A stretch of DNA of 64,000 bases from an uncultured Aquimarina sp. (GTDB taxonomy: Bacteria; Bacteroidota; Bacteroidia; Flavobacteriales; Flavobacteriaceae), in assembly GCA_947498815.1 (NCBI GenBank), contig CANMLU010000012.1:98371-162370 (forward strand), read 5' to 3'. The notes below the pieces were generated by a model, which ran no database searches, was not told the origin of the DNA, and saw only the letters and a list, made by a program, of their open reading frames with translations. The position numbers were made by a program, and so were the translations under genes. Each line of letters opens with the position of its first letter. Positions within the stretch are counted from its first letter, which is position 1. This document shows, piece after piece, positions 54,736 to 63,283 of the stretch.

Positions 54736-55037
54736 AAAGACTATCTGAAAAGTGTATTCGAAAACCGACTGTCACCTTGAGCCCTTCGACAGAACTCAGG
54801 ACAGGCTTAGTCGAGAGGTAATCTTCCTTAATTATCAATACATTTTGACTCCGTTTGCAACTAATATCATTAAGTTAAAAAGTATGTATTGTCAGTCTGA
54901 GCTTGTCGAAGACCATTATAGTTTTCGTTTTTGATTGCACTTCGACAAGCTCAGTGTGACAAAAAGAAAATAATTGTTTTTAACTTAATGATATTGCACT
55001 CGAGGTGACAGAAGAATTCACTTTTCAACGCCCTCTT
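54736..55037. repeat. Palindromic repeat element, copy interrupted by a second inverted-repeat element
   Basis: The ends (AAAGACTATCTGAAAAGT and ACTTTTCAACGCCCTCTT) correspond to those of the 133-bp copy at 49576. This copy is 302 bp because about 140 extra bases sit between GACTCCG and CTCGAGGTGAC. The extra segment is bounded by a perfect 19-bp inverted repeat, 54863-54881 and 54977-54995. Confidence 0.6.
54863..54995. repeat. Nested element with perfect 19-bp inverted repeats
   Basis: AATATCATTAAGTTAAAAA and its exact reverse complement bound 133 bases. A second inverted pair lies inside (GAGCTTGTCGAAG and CTTCGACAAGCTC). No open frame lies inside. It looks like a miniature element inserted into the outer repeat. 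Confidence 0.6.
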
Positions 55038-55269
55038 AAGTTTTTGAACGTATCATTAAAAAACGTCAACTCGAGTGTTTTGCTGTAATGAAATGCAAGC
55101 AAAATGTACTTCGACAAGCTAAGCAGAGCTATCGAGAATAGTTTTTTAAACCAATGATTTACAGTAGTTAAGATATAAATCCTGCTCTGATGATTTATAA
55201 ATATCGACATACTTCACTTGCAAATGCCTTTTTGATGCCCATACATTTGAGACAACAAAAAAGTGAAGT

Positions 55270-55509
55270 ATGCGAGCCAACTTTGAATGTACCAAACACC
55301 AATTTATAGTAGACATCCTGCTAGCACTGCACCATCAAATAGATCAATTTATGTATAACCTGGTGTATTGTTATCCTTATGAAATGATCCTGTACCAATG
55401 GATCAATAAACTATACCTCAAAGGGACATCCAGTGATCAAGCAACCCAACTGATCTATAAAGCCAGGAACATCTTTTTACTTAAACATACTTGTTACTCC
55501 GAGCCTTGA
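55270..55509 (+). CDS. Small hypothetical protein
   Basis: This 79-residue frame (MRANFECTKHQFIVDILLAL start) is rich in hydrophobic and aromatic residues (CYPYEMILYQWINKLYLKG). I do not recognise it. Its codon pattern is ordinary, and the ATG begins 60 bp after a relic repeat. The next gene starts 110 bp downstream across a REP-like palindrome. It may be real or a chance frame. Confidence 0.4.
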   Translation: MRANFECTKHQFIVDILLALHHQIDQFMYNLVYCYPYEMILYQWINKLYLKGTSSDQATQLIYKARNIFLLKHTCYSEP

Positions 55510-55531
55510 GCGAAGCATAAGTAAATATAAA

Positions 55532-55567
55532 CCCCCTCTCCCTGTGGGAGAGGGTTGGGGTGAGGGG
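55532..55567. repeat. REP-like palindrome
   Basis: CCCTCTCCC and GGGAGAGGG form a perfect 9-bp stem around TGT (55534-55554), followed by TTGGGGTGAGGGG. The form is common in Bacteroidota intergenic repeats. A decayed relative is near 56441-56470. Confidence 0.65.
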
Positions 55568-55619
55568 AAACCTAGCCCCAGTTAAAACTATAAATCAAAT
55601 AATAATTAAAACAAACCAA

Positions 55620-56096
55620 ATGAACGAGAACAACAGAATCAGTAAAGTACTTGATAAAGAAGAAGTAATGGCGATCCAGGATGGGATCAAAACACTTAAA
55701 AAGCCACTGAGTTTTTTACAAAACTTAACCCCAAACGAACGTAAAAACTTACCCAAGATCAACAGCGCCAATAAGATCTTTGCCGAAGACAGCATTCATA
55801 TCCTCGAAGGAAAACCCAAATGGATCCCAGAGGCCCTTACTGCTGACGAAGCCCGAAAAGATTTGTTGCTTTTTGAACAACTGGATCCCATTATCCTGGA
55901 ATTGGAAAGTCTGTTGCGCCAAATGAAAGATACCCAAATGATTGTAGGTAGCGAGGTGTATCGAGTCGCTTTGTCTGTTTACAGCCTGGCCGATGCCGCC
56001 CGAAAAATGCCTATGGAAGGTGCACAAAGCGCCCACGAATTGCTCAAAACCCGTTTTAGTCAAAGTATCAATACTACCAAAAATACAGACGAATAG
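55620..56096 (+). CDS. Conserved-looking hypothetical protein
   Basis: The start is the ATG at 55620 (MNENNRISKVLDKEEVMAI), since upstream sequence is repeat-derived. The 158-residue product is helical and soluble, with repeated acidic and leucine positions (LLLFEQLDPIILELESLLRQ, SVYSLADAARKMPMEG). No signal peptide or membrane segment is seen. I do not know the family. A 522-base gap follows. Confidence 0.65.
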   Translation: MNENNRISKVLDKEEVMAIQDGIKTLKKPLSFLQNLTPNERKNLPKINSANKIFAEDSIHILEGKPKWIPEALTADEARKDLLLFEQLDPIILELESLLRQMKDTQMIVGSEVYRVALSVYSLADAARKMPMEGAQSAHELLKTRFSQSINTTKNTDE

Positions 56097-56618
56097 GACA
56101 TGACTCTGTAACAAAATGGTCAAAAAAGATGAGTACGACAACAAAAAAGATGGGTCGGCTACCAAAGTTTGTCCGCCCACTTAGTAATGAAGCGGGTACC
56201 CCTACAGATATAGGTAGTCGACCTGACAAAATTGTAAGTAGCTCCTACTATTGAAGTACCCCAACTGACAAATGTGCGTGGTTCTTTAACAAATAAAGTA
56301 CCCGGGGGTACTTGTCCAGTGGGTAAGGGTACTGGCGAAGTGGGGTATTTGAATTTAAGAATTACGATTGACGAATTCTGAATGTTCCGTGCCTACTAAA
56401 AAATTAAGTGGAGTGGTGGCTCTCCCAGTATAACATGTGTATCCTCTCTCTCTGGAAGAGGGCTGGGGGTATACTTCGACAGGCCTGTTTGACAATCGTA
56501 CGTTTAAAAACATTAACGAAAATTTAATACTTACAAAATCGCCAGTCCCGAAAAATGAAACTGGCTGCCATTATTATTGCAATGAATTAAAAACAATTAA
56601 CCATTAAATCACACAAAA
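56097..56618. other. 522-base gap with decayed repeats, no gene seen
   Basis: This stretch holds short repeated GTACC/GGTACT words, a palindrome at 56296-56313 (AAGTACCC and GGGTACTT around GG) and a decayed REP-like relic near 56441-56470. A frame at 56116 is only 22 codons. The promoter of the next gene and the motif at 56548-56566 are at its right end. Confidence 0.5.
56548..56566 (+). promoter_or_regulatory. Shared 19-bp motif upstream of the T9SS-sorted gene
   Basis: CCGAAAAATGAAACTGGCT occurs here, 52 bp before the start at 56619. The same 19 bases occur at 62702-62720, 44 bp before the FKBP gene. Here it is also part of an inverted repeat (GCCAGT at 56541, ACTGGC at 56560). The ATG within opens a 12-codon frame. 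Confidence 0.4.
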
Positions 56619-58193
56619 ATGAAAAAACTACATGTATGGGGCATCCTATGCCTCGCCTTTTGTTTTGTGCATCAAAGTTATGCGCAAGAATTTATTGAAC
56701 CAACCTGCGATCAAAAAGCAGAAACTGTACTGGAGTACAAATCTATTATGGATGAAGTACCTATTGAATTAATCGATGAAATGATCGAGTATATTACCCC
56801 GTGTGCTGAAGAATCTTATGGTGCTGCATATCCGGCGGCCGCGTATGCCAAAGGTTTGCTCCATTTTAGAAAAGGAGATTATACTTTTTTTTATGGACGA
56901 AGAATAGAGTTATCCTATCTGCATATGGCTAGAGCTGCCATTAATGGTTACCCCCCTGCCATGTTTACCCATAGACTTAACCTTTTAACCAGTGCGTACA
57001 GAAGTAATCATTACATTGATTATAATGGCATATCTCGTGATTTTCAGAAATTAGTAGACCAAGATTACAAAAAAGATATATCCAATTATGTGTTAGGGTA
57101 TCTTACGCTAAAAAACTTAACATCCAATGCTGATTTTACAAGTAGTTATTTAGTCAACAAAGCTAAGACACATTTTGAAAACAGTAATCACCCGATGGCA
57201 AAACACTGGCTGGCGATTATGCATTATTATGGCTACGGGGTTCCTAAAGATAAAACTAAGGCATTACAAATGTTGTCAGAAAATGACATCTTTAATAGCC
57301 GTACCCTAAAACAACACTTACAAAACCAAGACAATGACTGGATACCCATATCGGCAGAAGAACGATTTGCTAGTCTAGACAATTACAACACAAATTATCA
57401 ACCTATAACCATTATCGGAAATGATAGAACTACTTTTCAAGGGCATTTTATTGAGTATGATTGGACAGCTGCCGGAGTAAAGAGACGTATTCCGGTTACA
57501 TTAACCATCATTGTTCAAGAAGAATATGAAAGGTACAGAGATATTATACTAGAGTTTACCATAAATGGAGAGACAATTACTAAGAGTGGTTCGTTAAGAA
57601 AACCCTCTAACACATCTCCTGAACTTCAGATAGGTTTCGGTCAGTTAACTCCCATTCGAGTGTCTACATTAGAAAACCAATTGTTAGATCACCCTGACAA
57701 AACAACCCTTACCTATGATATTGAAGGTTTGAGTTTTAAAGAGGCTACAATAGAGGGTAAAGCTGCATTAGTAGTAAGAATACCTAGAAATACTAAAATA
57801 GTAGAATTTAAAGAAGATTTACACGCTCCATTACGTATGGTATTATATCCAGAAGCTCCTGCGACTTCTGCAGTAGCAACTGATGCTACTCTTGACAATG
57901 TTCAAGCAAACAGGGCAGAACCTCAAAAGATTGATAAAGATTTTGCTACGGTTTCTCCAAATCCGATAGGCAATCAATTTAATATTACTTACTCATTAGA
58001 TCAATCTGCCGAGGTGCAAGCCTCTGTACATGATTTCTTTGGACAAAAACGATTAAGTGTACCCACACAAAAGTATACTGCTGGTGGTACACAAACCATA
58101 ACTATAGACAGTTCTTCATTACCTAGTGGTACCTACCTGATTCAAATGACGATCAATGGAATGCCGTACTCAAAAACTGTGATCAAAGAATAA
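56619..58193 (+). CDS. T9SS-sorted surface protein with Sel1-like repeats
   Basis: This 524-residue protein has a signal peptide (about 1-22, ending HQSYAQ). A helical repeat part (about 30-240) includes AKHWLAIMHYYGYGVPKDKTK, shortened here to YYGYGVPKDKTKAL, a Sel1-type segment. The middle is beta-rich, and the C-terminus is a T9SS type A sorting domain: SPNPIGNQFNITYSLDQ, then LPSGTYLIQMTI and KTVIKE. It should be carried across the outer membrane and anchored or released. The toxin gene begins 118 bp downstream, so the two may be co-expressed. Confidence 0.87.
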   Translation: MKKLHVWGILCLAFCFVHQSYAQEFIEPTCDQKAETVLEYKSIMDEVPIELIDEMIEYITPCAEESYGAAYPAAAYAKGLLHFRKGDYTFFYGRRIELSYLHMARAAINGYPPAMFTHRLNLLTSAYRSNHYIDYNGISRDFQKLVDQDYKKDISNYVLGYLTLKNLTSNADFTSSYLVNKAKTHFENSNHPMAKHWLAIMHYYGYGVPKDKTKALQMLSENDIFNSRTLKQHLQNQDNDWIPISAEERFASLDNYNTNYQPITIIGNDRTTFQGHFIEYDWTAAGVKRRIPVTLTIIVQEEYERYRDIILEFTINGETITKSGSLRKPSNTSPELQIGFGQLTPIRVSTLENQLLDHPDKTTLTYDIEGLSFKEATIEGKAALVVRIPRNTKIVEFKEDLHAPLRMVLYPEAPATSAVATDATLDNVQANRAEPQKIDKDFATVSPNPIGNQFNITYSLDQSAEVQASVHDFFGQKRLSVPTQKYTAGGTQTITIDSSSLPSGTYLIQMTINGMPYSKTVIKE

Positions 58194-58310
58194 AACCAAC
58201 CACACAAAATAATTAAAGATGAAATAAGCCATAATAATTAAGTTGATACCCAACCGAAATGATTACATGGCGATTCCATCTGACCATAGAAAAACAATAA
58301 ATATAAACAG

Positions 58311-60644
58311 ATGAAAACAATATGTAAAATATTGATCATAGGTATCATATACCTATTATCAAACATCGCATCCGCACAGATTTATCAATATTCTGATGAT
58401 GGAACAAAAAGCTGTATCGACTGTGAAGAGAAATCTTCAGAAACAGGAACACGAAGCTGTGAATGTGACTTTCCAGAGGAGTACAATAACATCGCTAGAA
58501 TATTGGCACAATATGATGCACAACAAAAAGCAGAATGGTTGGCAGAACAACAAAAGATTCTAAAAGAAGAAATTGAGAAACGTATGGGTAGATTCGACAA
58601 CCCCTATGATAGTTTTAGGGATGCTCTGGAAGACTTTTATGGTGCATTTGAAGGAAGGGATTTCGCAAAAGACATACTAAACGATTTGCAAGCACAGGCC
58701 AATACAGATGTAAGCGTTACTTTACTTGAGAAAGATAAAAACTTTTATGCAACTGGCACGGCTTATCATGTAATCTCTTTAAATAATCAAGGAGCTTCAT
58801 CTACTCTTGGCGATCTTAAGATGGGAAATATTAATCTGGCTAATATGCCAAATGATCTTGCAGAAGAAATCATTGGCTCTTTAGATCGTAATAAAAGAGA
58901 GATTGAGGAAAAACTAACTAGGGAATCAAGACTACAAAGTGGAGTACCCATTATAAAACAAGACGATTCTTTTGAGAATAGGCTTATTAACGACTTTATC
59001 AATTATTACAATAGTTATGGTGTTGAGAATAAAGTAAAGTTAGTAACTGCATACCTGATTAAACAAAACTTCCCTTTTAGGCCTTTAACTCCTCTTCCTG
59101 GACATGCTCCACCACCTTTCTGGAGTCCAAATAGAGAGCATTATCTTAATGTTGCCGAAAACTTGGCCGCCAACAGGGGAACCGCAGAACCGGTTACTTA
59201 TCCAAATGTAAATATCGCCCAAGCAACTGCAAATTTTGCCGTTAGTACTTTTGGGGATGATGAGTTTGCTTTTTATGCAGATAATCCATCGATGCATTTT
59301 AACATGTTAAATTATTTGTCTTTTAAAAATTACAATCAAAGCTCTTTAGACTTTGCTGATAATCTGTTAAGTTCTTTTGCGTCAAACACTGCTTTTCCTC
59401 ATAATGAATACCAATATGGCCCTTCGAATAGTGTGGCGTTTCAAAATGAAGCGAGTAAAAACCTTGCTTTTTCTTTTACAAGACCAAAAGAAGGAAATTT
59501 ACAATATTGGGGTGTAGATAATATTATTAATGATCTTCATCAAACCAATAGGTTTAATCCTGTTGTAGGTGAGATCATACAGCGAATGGCAAAGGATAAT
59601 GGTATAGACATGGAGGGGCGTTTAACCTTTGCTGAAACAGCATCATTATTTGAGTTTAAACCTAATGAGATTTATAATGCTGGACCAAACATATCTGTTT
59701 CAGTACATTTTAGAGATAACATAGGAGAAATTTTATGGAACAGTGGGTATAATTTTCCCGAACTATTAAGTGATTCTGATACCATGAAAGCGACGCTGGC
59801 AACTTTAACTATCATAGATGCCGACTTATTTGCTACGCCAGATACAAATAAGATGTTAGAAGCTATTCAACCTTACTTTGACGTTAACACAACCGACCCT
59901 TTGTTTCAACAATATTTAATTGCTCAGATAGCTATTGAACGATTGAATATGGAAGCTACAGGAGAAGCTGAATGGTGTAACCAAAATCCTAAACAATGCG
60001 GTGCAGTTTTGTTCTGGAGGGCTACACGAGAGGTGGTGCATTTGACTTTAGATTTAATCGGGCTTGTGCCCGTTGTCGGTGAAGTAGCAGATATCACCAA
60101 TGGTGCGCTCTATACAATTAGAGGAGATTATACAAATGCTTCCTTAAGTTACGCGGGGGCTATTCCATTTGCGGGATGGTTCGCTACAGGAGCTAAGTTA
60201 GGATACAAAACACTGACTAATGCAACTGGAAAAGTCATAAAATTAAGAATTACACGTACAATAGCCAATACAGTTAAATTTGGCAGTCGCAGTACATTGA
60301 GAAAGGTACTTGGGCTTACAGACAAAACAATTCATGCACATCATATTATACCATGGGAATTTCTAGATTTTAATATAATACAAAAAGCTGCAAAATCAAA
60401 AATGGCCTTCCATATGAATGAAATTTTAAATGGGATAGGAATAAAAAACACTAATCACCTTACCGGACACAACAAATATAATAATGTGTTACGTGATATA
60501 TTAAATAGACTAGATTTAGGTAATCCTGATCCTGATATGGCTTATGAATTGGTAGAAGATTTAGCGGGGTATTTAAAAAATTTGATTTCTAATAATCCTA
60601 ACTTAACTTTGGGAGAAATAGCAGACTTGATTCAATATCCATAA
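58311..60644 (+). CDS. Polymorphic toxin with C-terminal AHH nuclease domain
   Basis: This 777-residue protein has a Sec signal peptide (about 1-23, ending IASAQ) and a long helical body with no Rhs repeats. Near the C-terminus is a glycine/alanine-rich hydrophobic stretch (LIGLVPVVGEVADITNG, AGAIPFAGWFATG), typical of the region just before toxin domains. Then comes IHAHHIIPWEF (AHH at 676-678), the signature of AHH-type HNH/endonuclease VII nucleases. It should cut nucleic acid in a target cell. An immunity-like gene starts 5 bp after it. It has no T9SS sorting domain of its own. Confidence 0.85.
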   Translation: MKTICKILIIGIIYLLSNIASAQIYQYSDDGTKSCIDCEEKSSETGTRSCECDFPEEYNNIARILAQYDAQQKAEWLAEQQKILKEEIEKRMGRFDNPYDSFRDALEDFYGAFEGRDFAKDILNDLQAQANTDVSVTLLEKDKNFYATGTAYHVISLNNQGASSTLGDLKMGNINLANMPNDLAEEIIGSLDRNKREIEEKLTRESRLQSGVPIIKQDDSFENRLINDFINYYNSYGVENKVKLVTAYLIKQNFPFRPLTPLPGHAPPPFWSPNREHYLNVAENLAANRGTAEPVTYPNVNIAQATANFAVSTFGDDEFAFYADNPSMHFNMLNYLSFKNYNQSSLDFADNLLSSFASNTAFPHNEYQYGPSNSVAFQNEASKNLAFSFTRPKEGNLQYWGVDNIINDLHQTNRFNPVVGEIIQRMAKDNGIDMEGRLTFAETASLFEFKPNEIYNAGPNISVSVHFRDNIGEILWNSGYNFPELLSDSDTMKATLATLTIIDADLFATPDTNKMLEAIQPYFDVNTTDPLFQQYLIAQIAIERLNMEATGEAEWCNQNPKQCGAVLFWRATREVVHLTLDLIGLVPVVGEVADITNGALYTIRGDYTNASLSYAGAIPFAGWFATGAKLGYKTLTNATGKVIKLRITRTIANTVKFGSRSTLRKVLGLTDKTIHAHHIIPWEFLDFNIIQKAAKSKMAFHMNEILNGIGIKNTNHLTGHNKYNNVLRDILNRLDLGNPDPDMAYELVEDLAGYLKNLISNNPNLTLGEIADLIQYP

Positions 60645-60649
60645 ATAAG

Positions 60650-61351
60650 ATGAAATATTATCATTTAAAATTAGGAAGTGACATAAAAGAGATTGGTAAA
60701 TTACCTCAATGCGAGACATTCGTGAAACCAGGAAATCTAATTGATCTTAATCAGGTAGATCCGTTAATGGATCTACCTGATTTACCAGAACCTAAATTGA
60801 TGGCTAAAGCAAAACCCACTACTCTTCTCGATGCTAGTGTTGTTGTTAATTCTTTACAATTTTTAACCGTTAAAAAGGATTTTGTAGAGTTTTTACAAAA
60901 CTTCTTGTTTGGAGTTTTTAAATCATGGCCAATTAAGGTACATCATAAAAATAGTGTTCTGGATGATTATGAAATATTCTATTTACCTAATACATCTCAA
61001 AATCAATATGTAGATTATGAATCTAGTCTTTTCTATGCTAGTCCTTTGGGTGAATGGAAATTATTGAATGACCCTAACTATAAACGTAAATATGTGGATA
61101 TTTCAAATGACGACGAATGTAAACAAATTGCAGAAAATTTACGGTCTGCCAAATTGTATTTAAAGACCGAAAAATTAGTACTTAATTTAAAGACCGCGAA
61201 AGAGGACCTTTTCCGATTATCCAATTTACCATATACGGGAAATGGATATTACGTTTCAGAAAAGCTAAAAAAAGGTATTGAAGATAAAGGATACACCGGA
61301 ATACTTTTTGAAGAAATTGAAAAAGATCAAAAAATTGAAATAACTTATTAA
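60650..61351 (+). CDS. Imm11/DUF1629-like immunity protein
   Basis: This 233-residue protein starts 5 bp after the toxin stop, which is where an immunity gene is expected. The C-terminal part (YYVSEKLKKGIEDKGYTG then ILFEE) resembles the Imm11/DUF1629 segment found beside HNH-type toxins. No signal peptide is visible, so it should protect the cytosol. The domain call is by motif recognition and not certain; Imm43 is an alternative. Confidence 0.65.
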   Translation: MKYYHLKLGSDIKEIGKLPQCETFVKPGNLIDLNQVDPLMDLPDLPEPKLMAKAKPTTLLDASVVVNSLQFLTVKKDFVEFLQNFLFGVFKSWPIKVHHKNSVLDDYEIFYLPNTSQNQYVDYESSLFYASPLGEWKLLNDPNYKRKYVDISNDDECKQIAENLRSAKLYLKTEKLVLNLKTAKEDLFRLSNLPYTGNGYYVSEKLKKGIEDKGYTGILFEEIEKDQKIEITY

Positions 61352-61423
61352 TGAATTATAAATCAACAGATTTAGAAAATAGGGCCTGCTAGATTTTTCA
61401 AGTGGTATCAGAGTTTGGTAGTT

Positions 61424-62230
61424 ATGAAAAATATTGAAAAAACAATAATGAATTTGATTTCGGTCAATGGTTCCAATTTGCCTTCTAAGGTTATTGATTT
61501 ATTAAAATCAACCATTGGAATTAAATCACAAAATCAACAAATTAATAAAAATAGAGCTTATTCAAAATTTGGAGGAACACCTGACGTTCCTCCAGAATTT
61601 GAGTATCCTTTAATAGGGGATCAATATCTCTCGTTTTTATGTCAGATTAATTTAGATGAGATAAGATCTATAGGAATACCAAATAACTTTCCAGATAAAG
61701 GAATGTTATATTTTTTTGCTCTAACAAAGGGTTTGAACAGATATCCTAATCAGAAAGAAGAGTACAGGGTTGTTAATTCGGATTCAATTTTAGATTTATC
61801 AAGATATGAGTTTGATAAAAAAAAGATTCTTCCCGATGTCTACAATGAAGAAATTATTTCCTTTTACCCGCATTTTACATTGCCGGAATACGCATCCGTA
61901 ATTAGCTTAGAATTACAAGAATATGAGGATGATATTGATGAATTAAATGAGGAAATATCAAAATTGACTGAGCATTCGAGTATAAATAATGGGGAAGTGG
62001 GCAGTCAATTAAATGGCCATCCTAGATCAATACAACAACCAGTCATGTATCTTTTTACTGAAGAAACTGGGAGCAAGCAAAATACGCTTTTGCTGCAGAT
62101 GGATTTCACCACGTGCAAAAGTAATTTTTCCGATTTTTTTGGAAATAGTGTAGCTTATTTTATTATTAAGAATAATGATCTTCAAAAACTAGATTTTAGG
62201 CATACTAGATTAATTGTCCAAAATGATTAA
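61424..62230 (+). CDS. DUF1963 (YwqG-like) protein, second immunity candidate
   Basis: I start at the ATG at 61424; a TTG three codons earlier is less likely. The 268-residue product has the DUF1963 pattern: SKFGGTPDVPPEFEYPLI, YLSFLCQINLDEI, and a C-terminal LLQMDFTTCKSN. DUF1963 genes are often found beside polymorphic toxins, for example near the LXG toxin of Bacillus. Here it lies 72 bp after the Imm11-like gene, so a role as second immunity is plausible. No signal peptide or membrane segment is visible. Confidence 0.75.
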   Translation: MKNIEKTIMNLISVNGSNLPSKVIDLLKSTIGIKSQNQQINKNRAYSKFGGTPDVPPEFEYPLIGDQYLSFLCQINLDEIRSIGIPNNFPDKGMLYFFALTKGLNRYPNQKEEYRVVNSDSILDLSRYEFDKKKILPDVYNEEIISFYPHFTLPEYASVISLELQEYEDDIDELNEEISKLTEHSSINNGEVGSQLNGHPRSIQQPVMYLFTEETGSKQNTLLLQMDFTTCKSNFSDFFGNSVAYFIIKNNDLQKLDFRHTRLIVQND

Positions 62231-62317
62231 TCCTTTATGTTGTCAAATATTAAAAACAAAGAAGACTTTATACAGTAAAAAACAATCAATCGAAAAATAA
62301 TTTTTTAGTTATAAATT

Positions 62318-62533
62318 ATGAAAAAAATGATTCTTGCTTCATTGGTCTTATGGCTAATATTTTATAGTTCAACACAGGCACAAGATAAAGTCTTCATACC
62401 TAAAAATGGAATAGTAATTTTTGAAAGACATGAGGAAATTACAGATGAAAAAGCTCTAGATGAATCTATTCCTGTATATATAAAAGACATGGTAGAAAGT
62501 CTTAGAAAATACACCCCGATCACTCGGATATGA
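62318..62533 (+). pseudogene. Truncated exported-protein gene ending in a tandem repeat
   Basis: This 71-residue frame begins with a good signal peptide (MKKMILASLVLWLIFYSSTQ, cleavage near AQ) and about 45 residues of protein (NGIVIFERHEEITDEKALDE). It then runs into a 41-bp tandem repeat at 62515-62593 and stops in it. The 3' part of the gene seems to be lost. A terminator follows at 62634. The original family is not recognisable. It follows the immunity-type genes on the same strand. Confidence 0.55.
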
Positions 62534-62593
62534 TAGCGCCGAAATGTTTTCGAAACCCGATCACTCGGATATGATAGCGCCGAAATGTTTTCG
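62515..62593. repeat. Two-copy 41-bp tandem repeat
   Basis: Two identical 38-base copies (62515-62552 and 62556-62593) are separated by AAA, giving a period of 41. Each includes CCGATCACTCGGATATGATA. The first copy lies at the end of the truncated exported gene and supplies its stop codon. Confidence 0.85.
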
Positions 62594-62633
62594 GTGCCAG
62601 ATTTGAGTGAGCGATTATAGTTAAAGGATGATA

Positions 62634-62663
62634 AAAGACAGTTACTTGAAAGTGACTGTCTTT
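62634..62663 (+). terminator. Rho-independent terminator
   Basis: AAAGACAGT and ACTGTCTTT pair directly with further pairing inside, followed by TTTTTT. It closes the toxin/immunity/truncated-gene transcript on the plus strand, 100 bp before the FKBP gene. Confidence 0.8.
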
Positions 62664-62701
62664 TTTCGTTTTCCACAATGTGTAATAAAAAATAGTGAGT
62701 T

Positions 62702-62720
62702 CCGAAAAATGAAACTGGCT
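62702..62720 (+). promoter_or_regulatory. Shared 19-bp motif upstream of the FKBP-like gene, with a 19-codon upstream frame
   Basis: This is the second copy of CCGAAAAATGAAACTGGCT (the first is at 56548). The ATG inside it opens a 19-codon frame whose TGA at 62766 overlaps the FKBP ATG at 62765 as ATGA. The overlap is compatible with translational coupling. Confidence 0.4.
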
Positions 62721-62764
62721 TATACTATTTTTACCAACATGAACAACCAATTTATACACAAAAC

Positions 62765-63283
62765 ATGAAACATTTATTTTTATACGTATGTCTGGCTGCC
62801 TTGTCTTTTTCTTGTAATTCTGATGATGATGCTCCAGAGCCCGAACCGGTTAATTATGAATATACACAAGAAGAAAAGGATGCCGAGATTGCACGACTCA
62901 AAAATTACATTGCCGAACAAGGCTATAGCGACGTACAAGAAACGGAATCTGGATTACATTATAGTATTGAACAACAAGGTGACGGTCTGACTCCTACAAT
63001 GGACGATACTGTGATTGCTCATTTTGAAACTACAAATATGGAAACAGATGAGTTATTAGGGGTTTCAAATCGAGAAGAAAATCAATATGGACAAATATTA
63101 ATAATGAATAATCTTTTAGAAGGGGTTTCCGAAGGATTTATGCTCGTTAATGAAGGGGCTATTATTAGGATGTTTGTTCCTGCTTATCTAGCTTATGGTA
63201 AAAGGGGGAACTTTTTTGGTGATATCGATCCTGAAACAAACATGATGTTCAAAATGGAATTAAATATTGTTCTGAAACCTTAA
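62765..63283 (+). CDS. FKBP-type peptidyl-prolyl isomerase lipoprotein
   Basis: This 172-residue protein has a lipoprotein signal (AALSFSCNSDDD, Cys about residue 17), a short linker and helix (DAEIARLKNYIAEQGYSD), and an FKBP fold from about 60. That fold includes ETESGLHYSIEQQGDG, VIAHFETTN, FMLVNEGAIIRMFVPAYLAYG and the C-terminal strand MELNIVLKP. It should catalyse proline isomerisation on proteins outside the cytosol. The loop around VSNREENQYG differs from standard FKBPs, so activity may be reduced. It follows the terminator at 62634 as its own unit. Confidence 0.85.
   Translation: MKHLFLYVCLAALSFSCNSDDDAPEPEPVNYEYTQEEKDAEIARLKNYIAEQGYSDVQETESGLHYSIEQQGDGLTPTMDDTVIAHFETTNMETDELLGVSNREENQYGQILIMNNLLEGVSEGFMLVNEGAIIRMFVPAYLAYGKRGNFFGDIDPETNMMFKMELNIVLKP

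Larger units (their letters stand above)
54706..55269. other. 564-bp repeat-rich region with no gene seen
   Basis: This gap holds the interrupted copy of the palindromic element (54736-55037), its inner 19-bp inverted repeats and a further CTTCGACAAGCT relic at 55109-55120. Reading frames here are short and driven by the repeats, so I report none. Confidence 0.65.

Noticed and set aside
54736-55120. CRISPR-like repeat array
   Set aside because: The repeats are inverted and nested, of unequal spacing, with no regular direct repeats and no cas genes nearby.
55749-56180. 143-codon open frame on the minus strand
   Set aside because: It is antisense to the better-supported 55620 gene and runs into repeat-derived sequence; no signal or domain is visible.
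62362-62676. 104-codon minus-strand frame across the tandem repeat
   Set aside because: It is created by the duplicated 41-bp unit and the terminator hairpin; the translation repeats itself and shows no family character.
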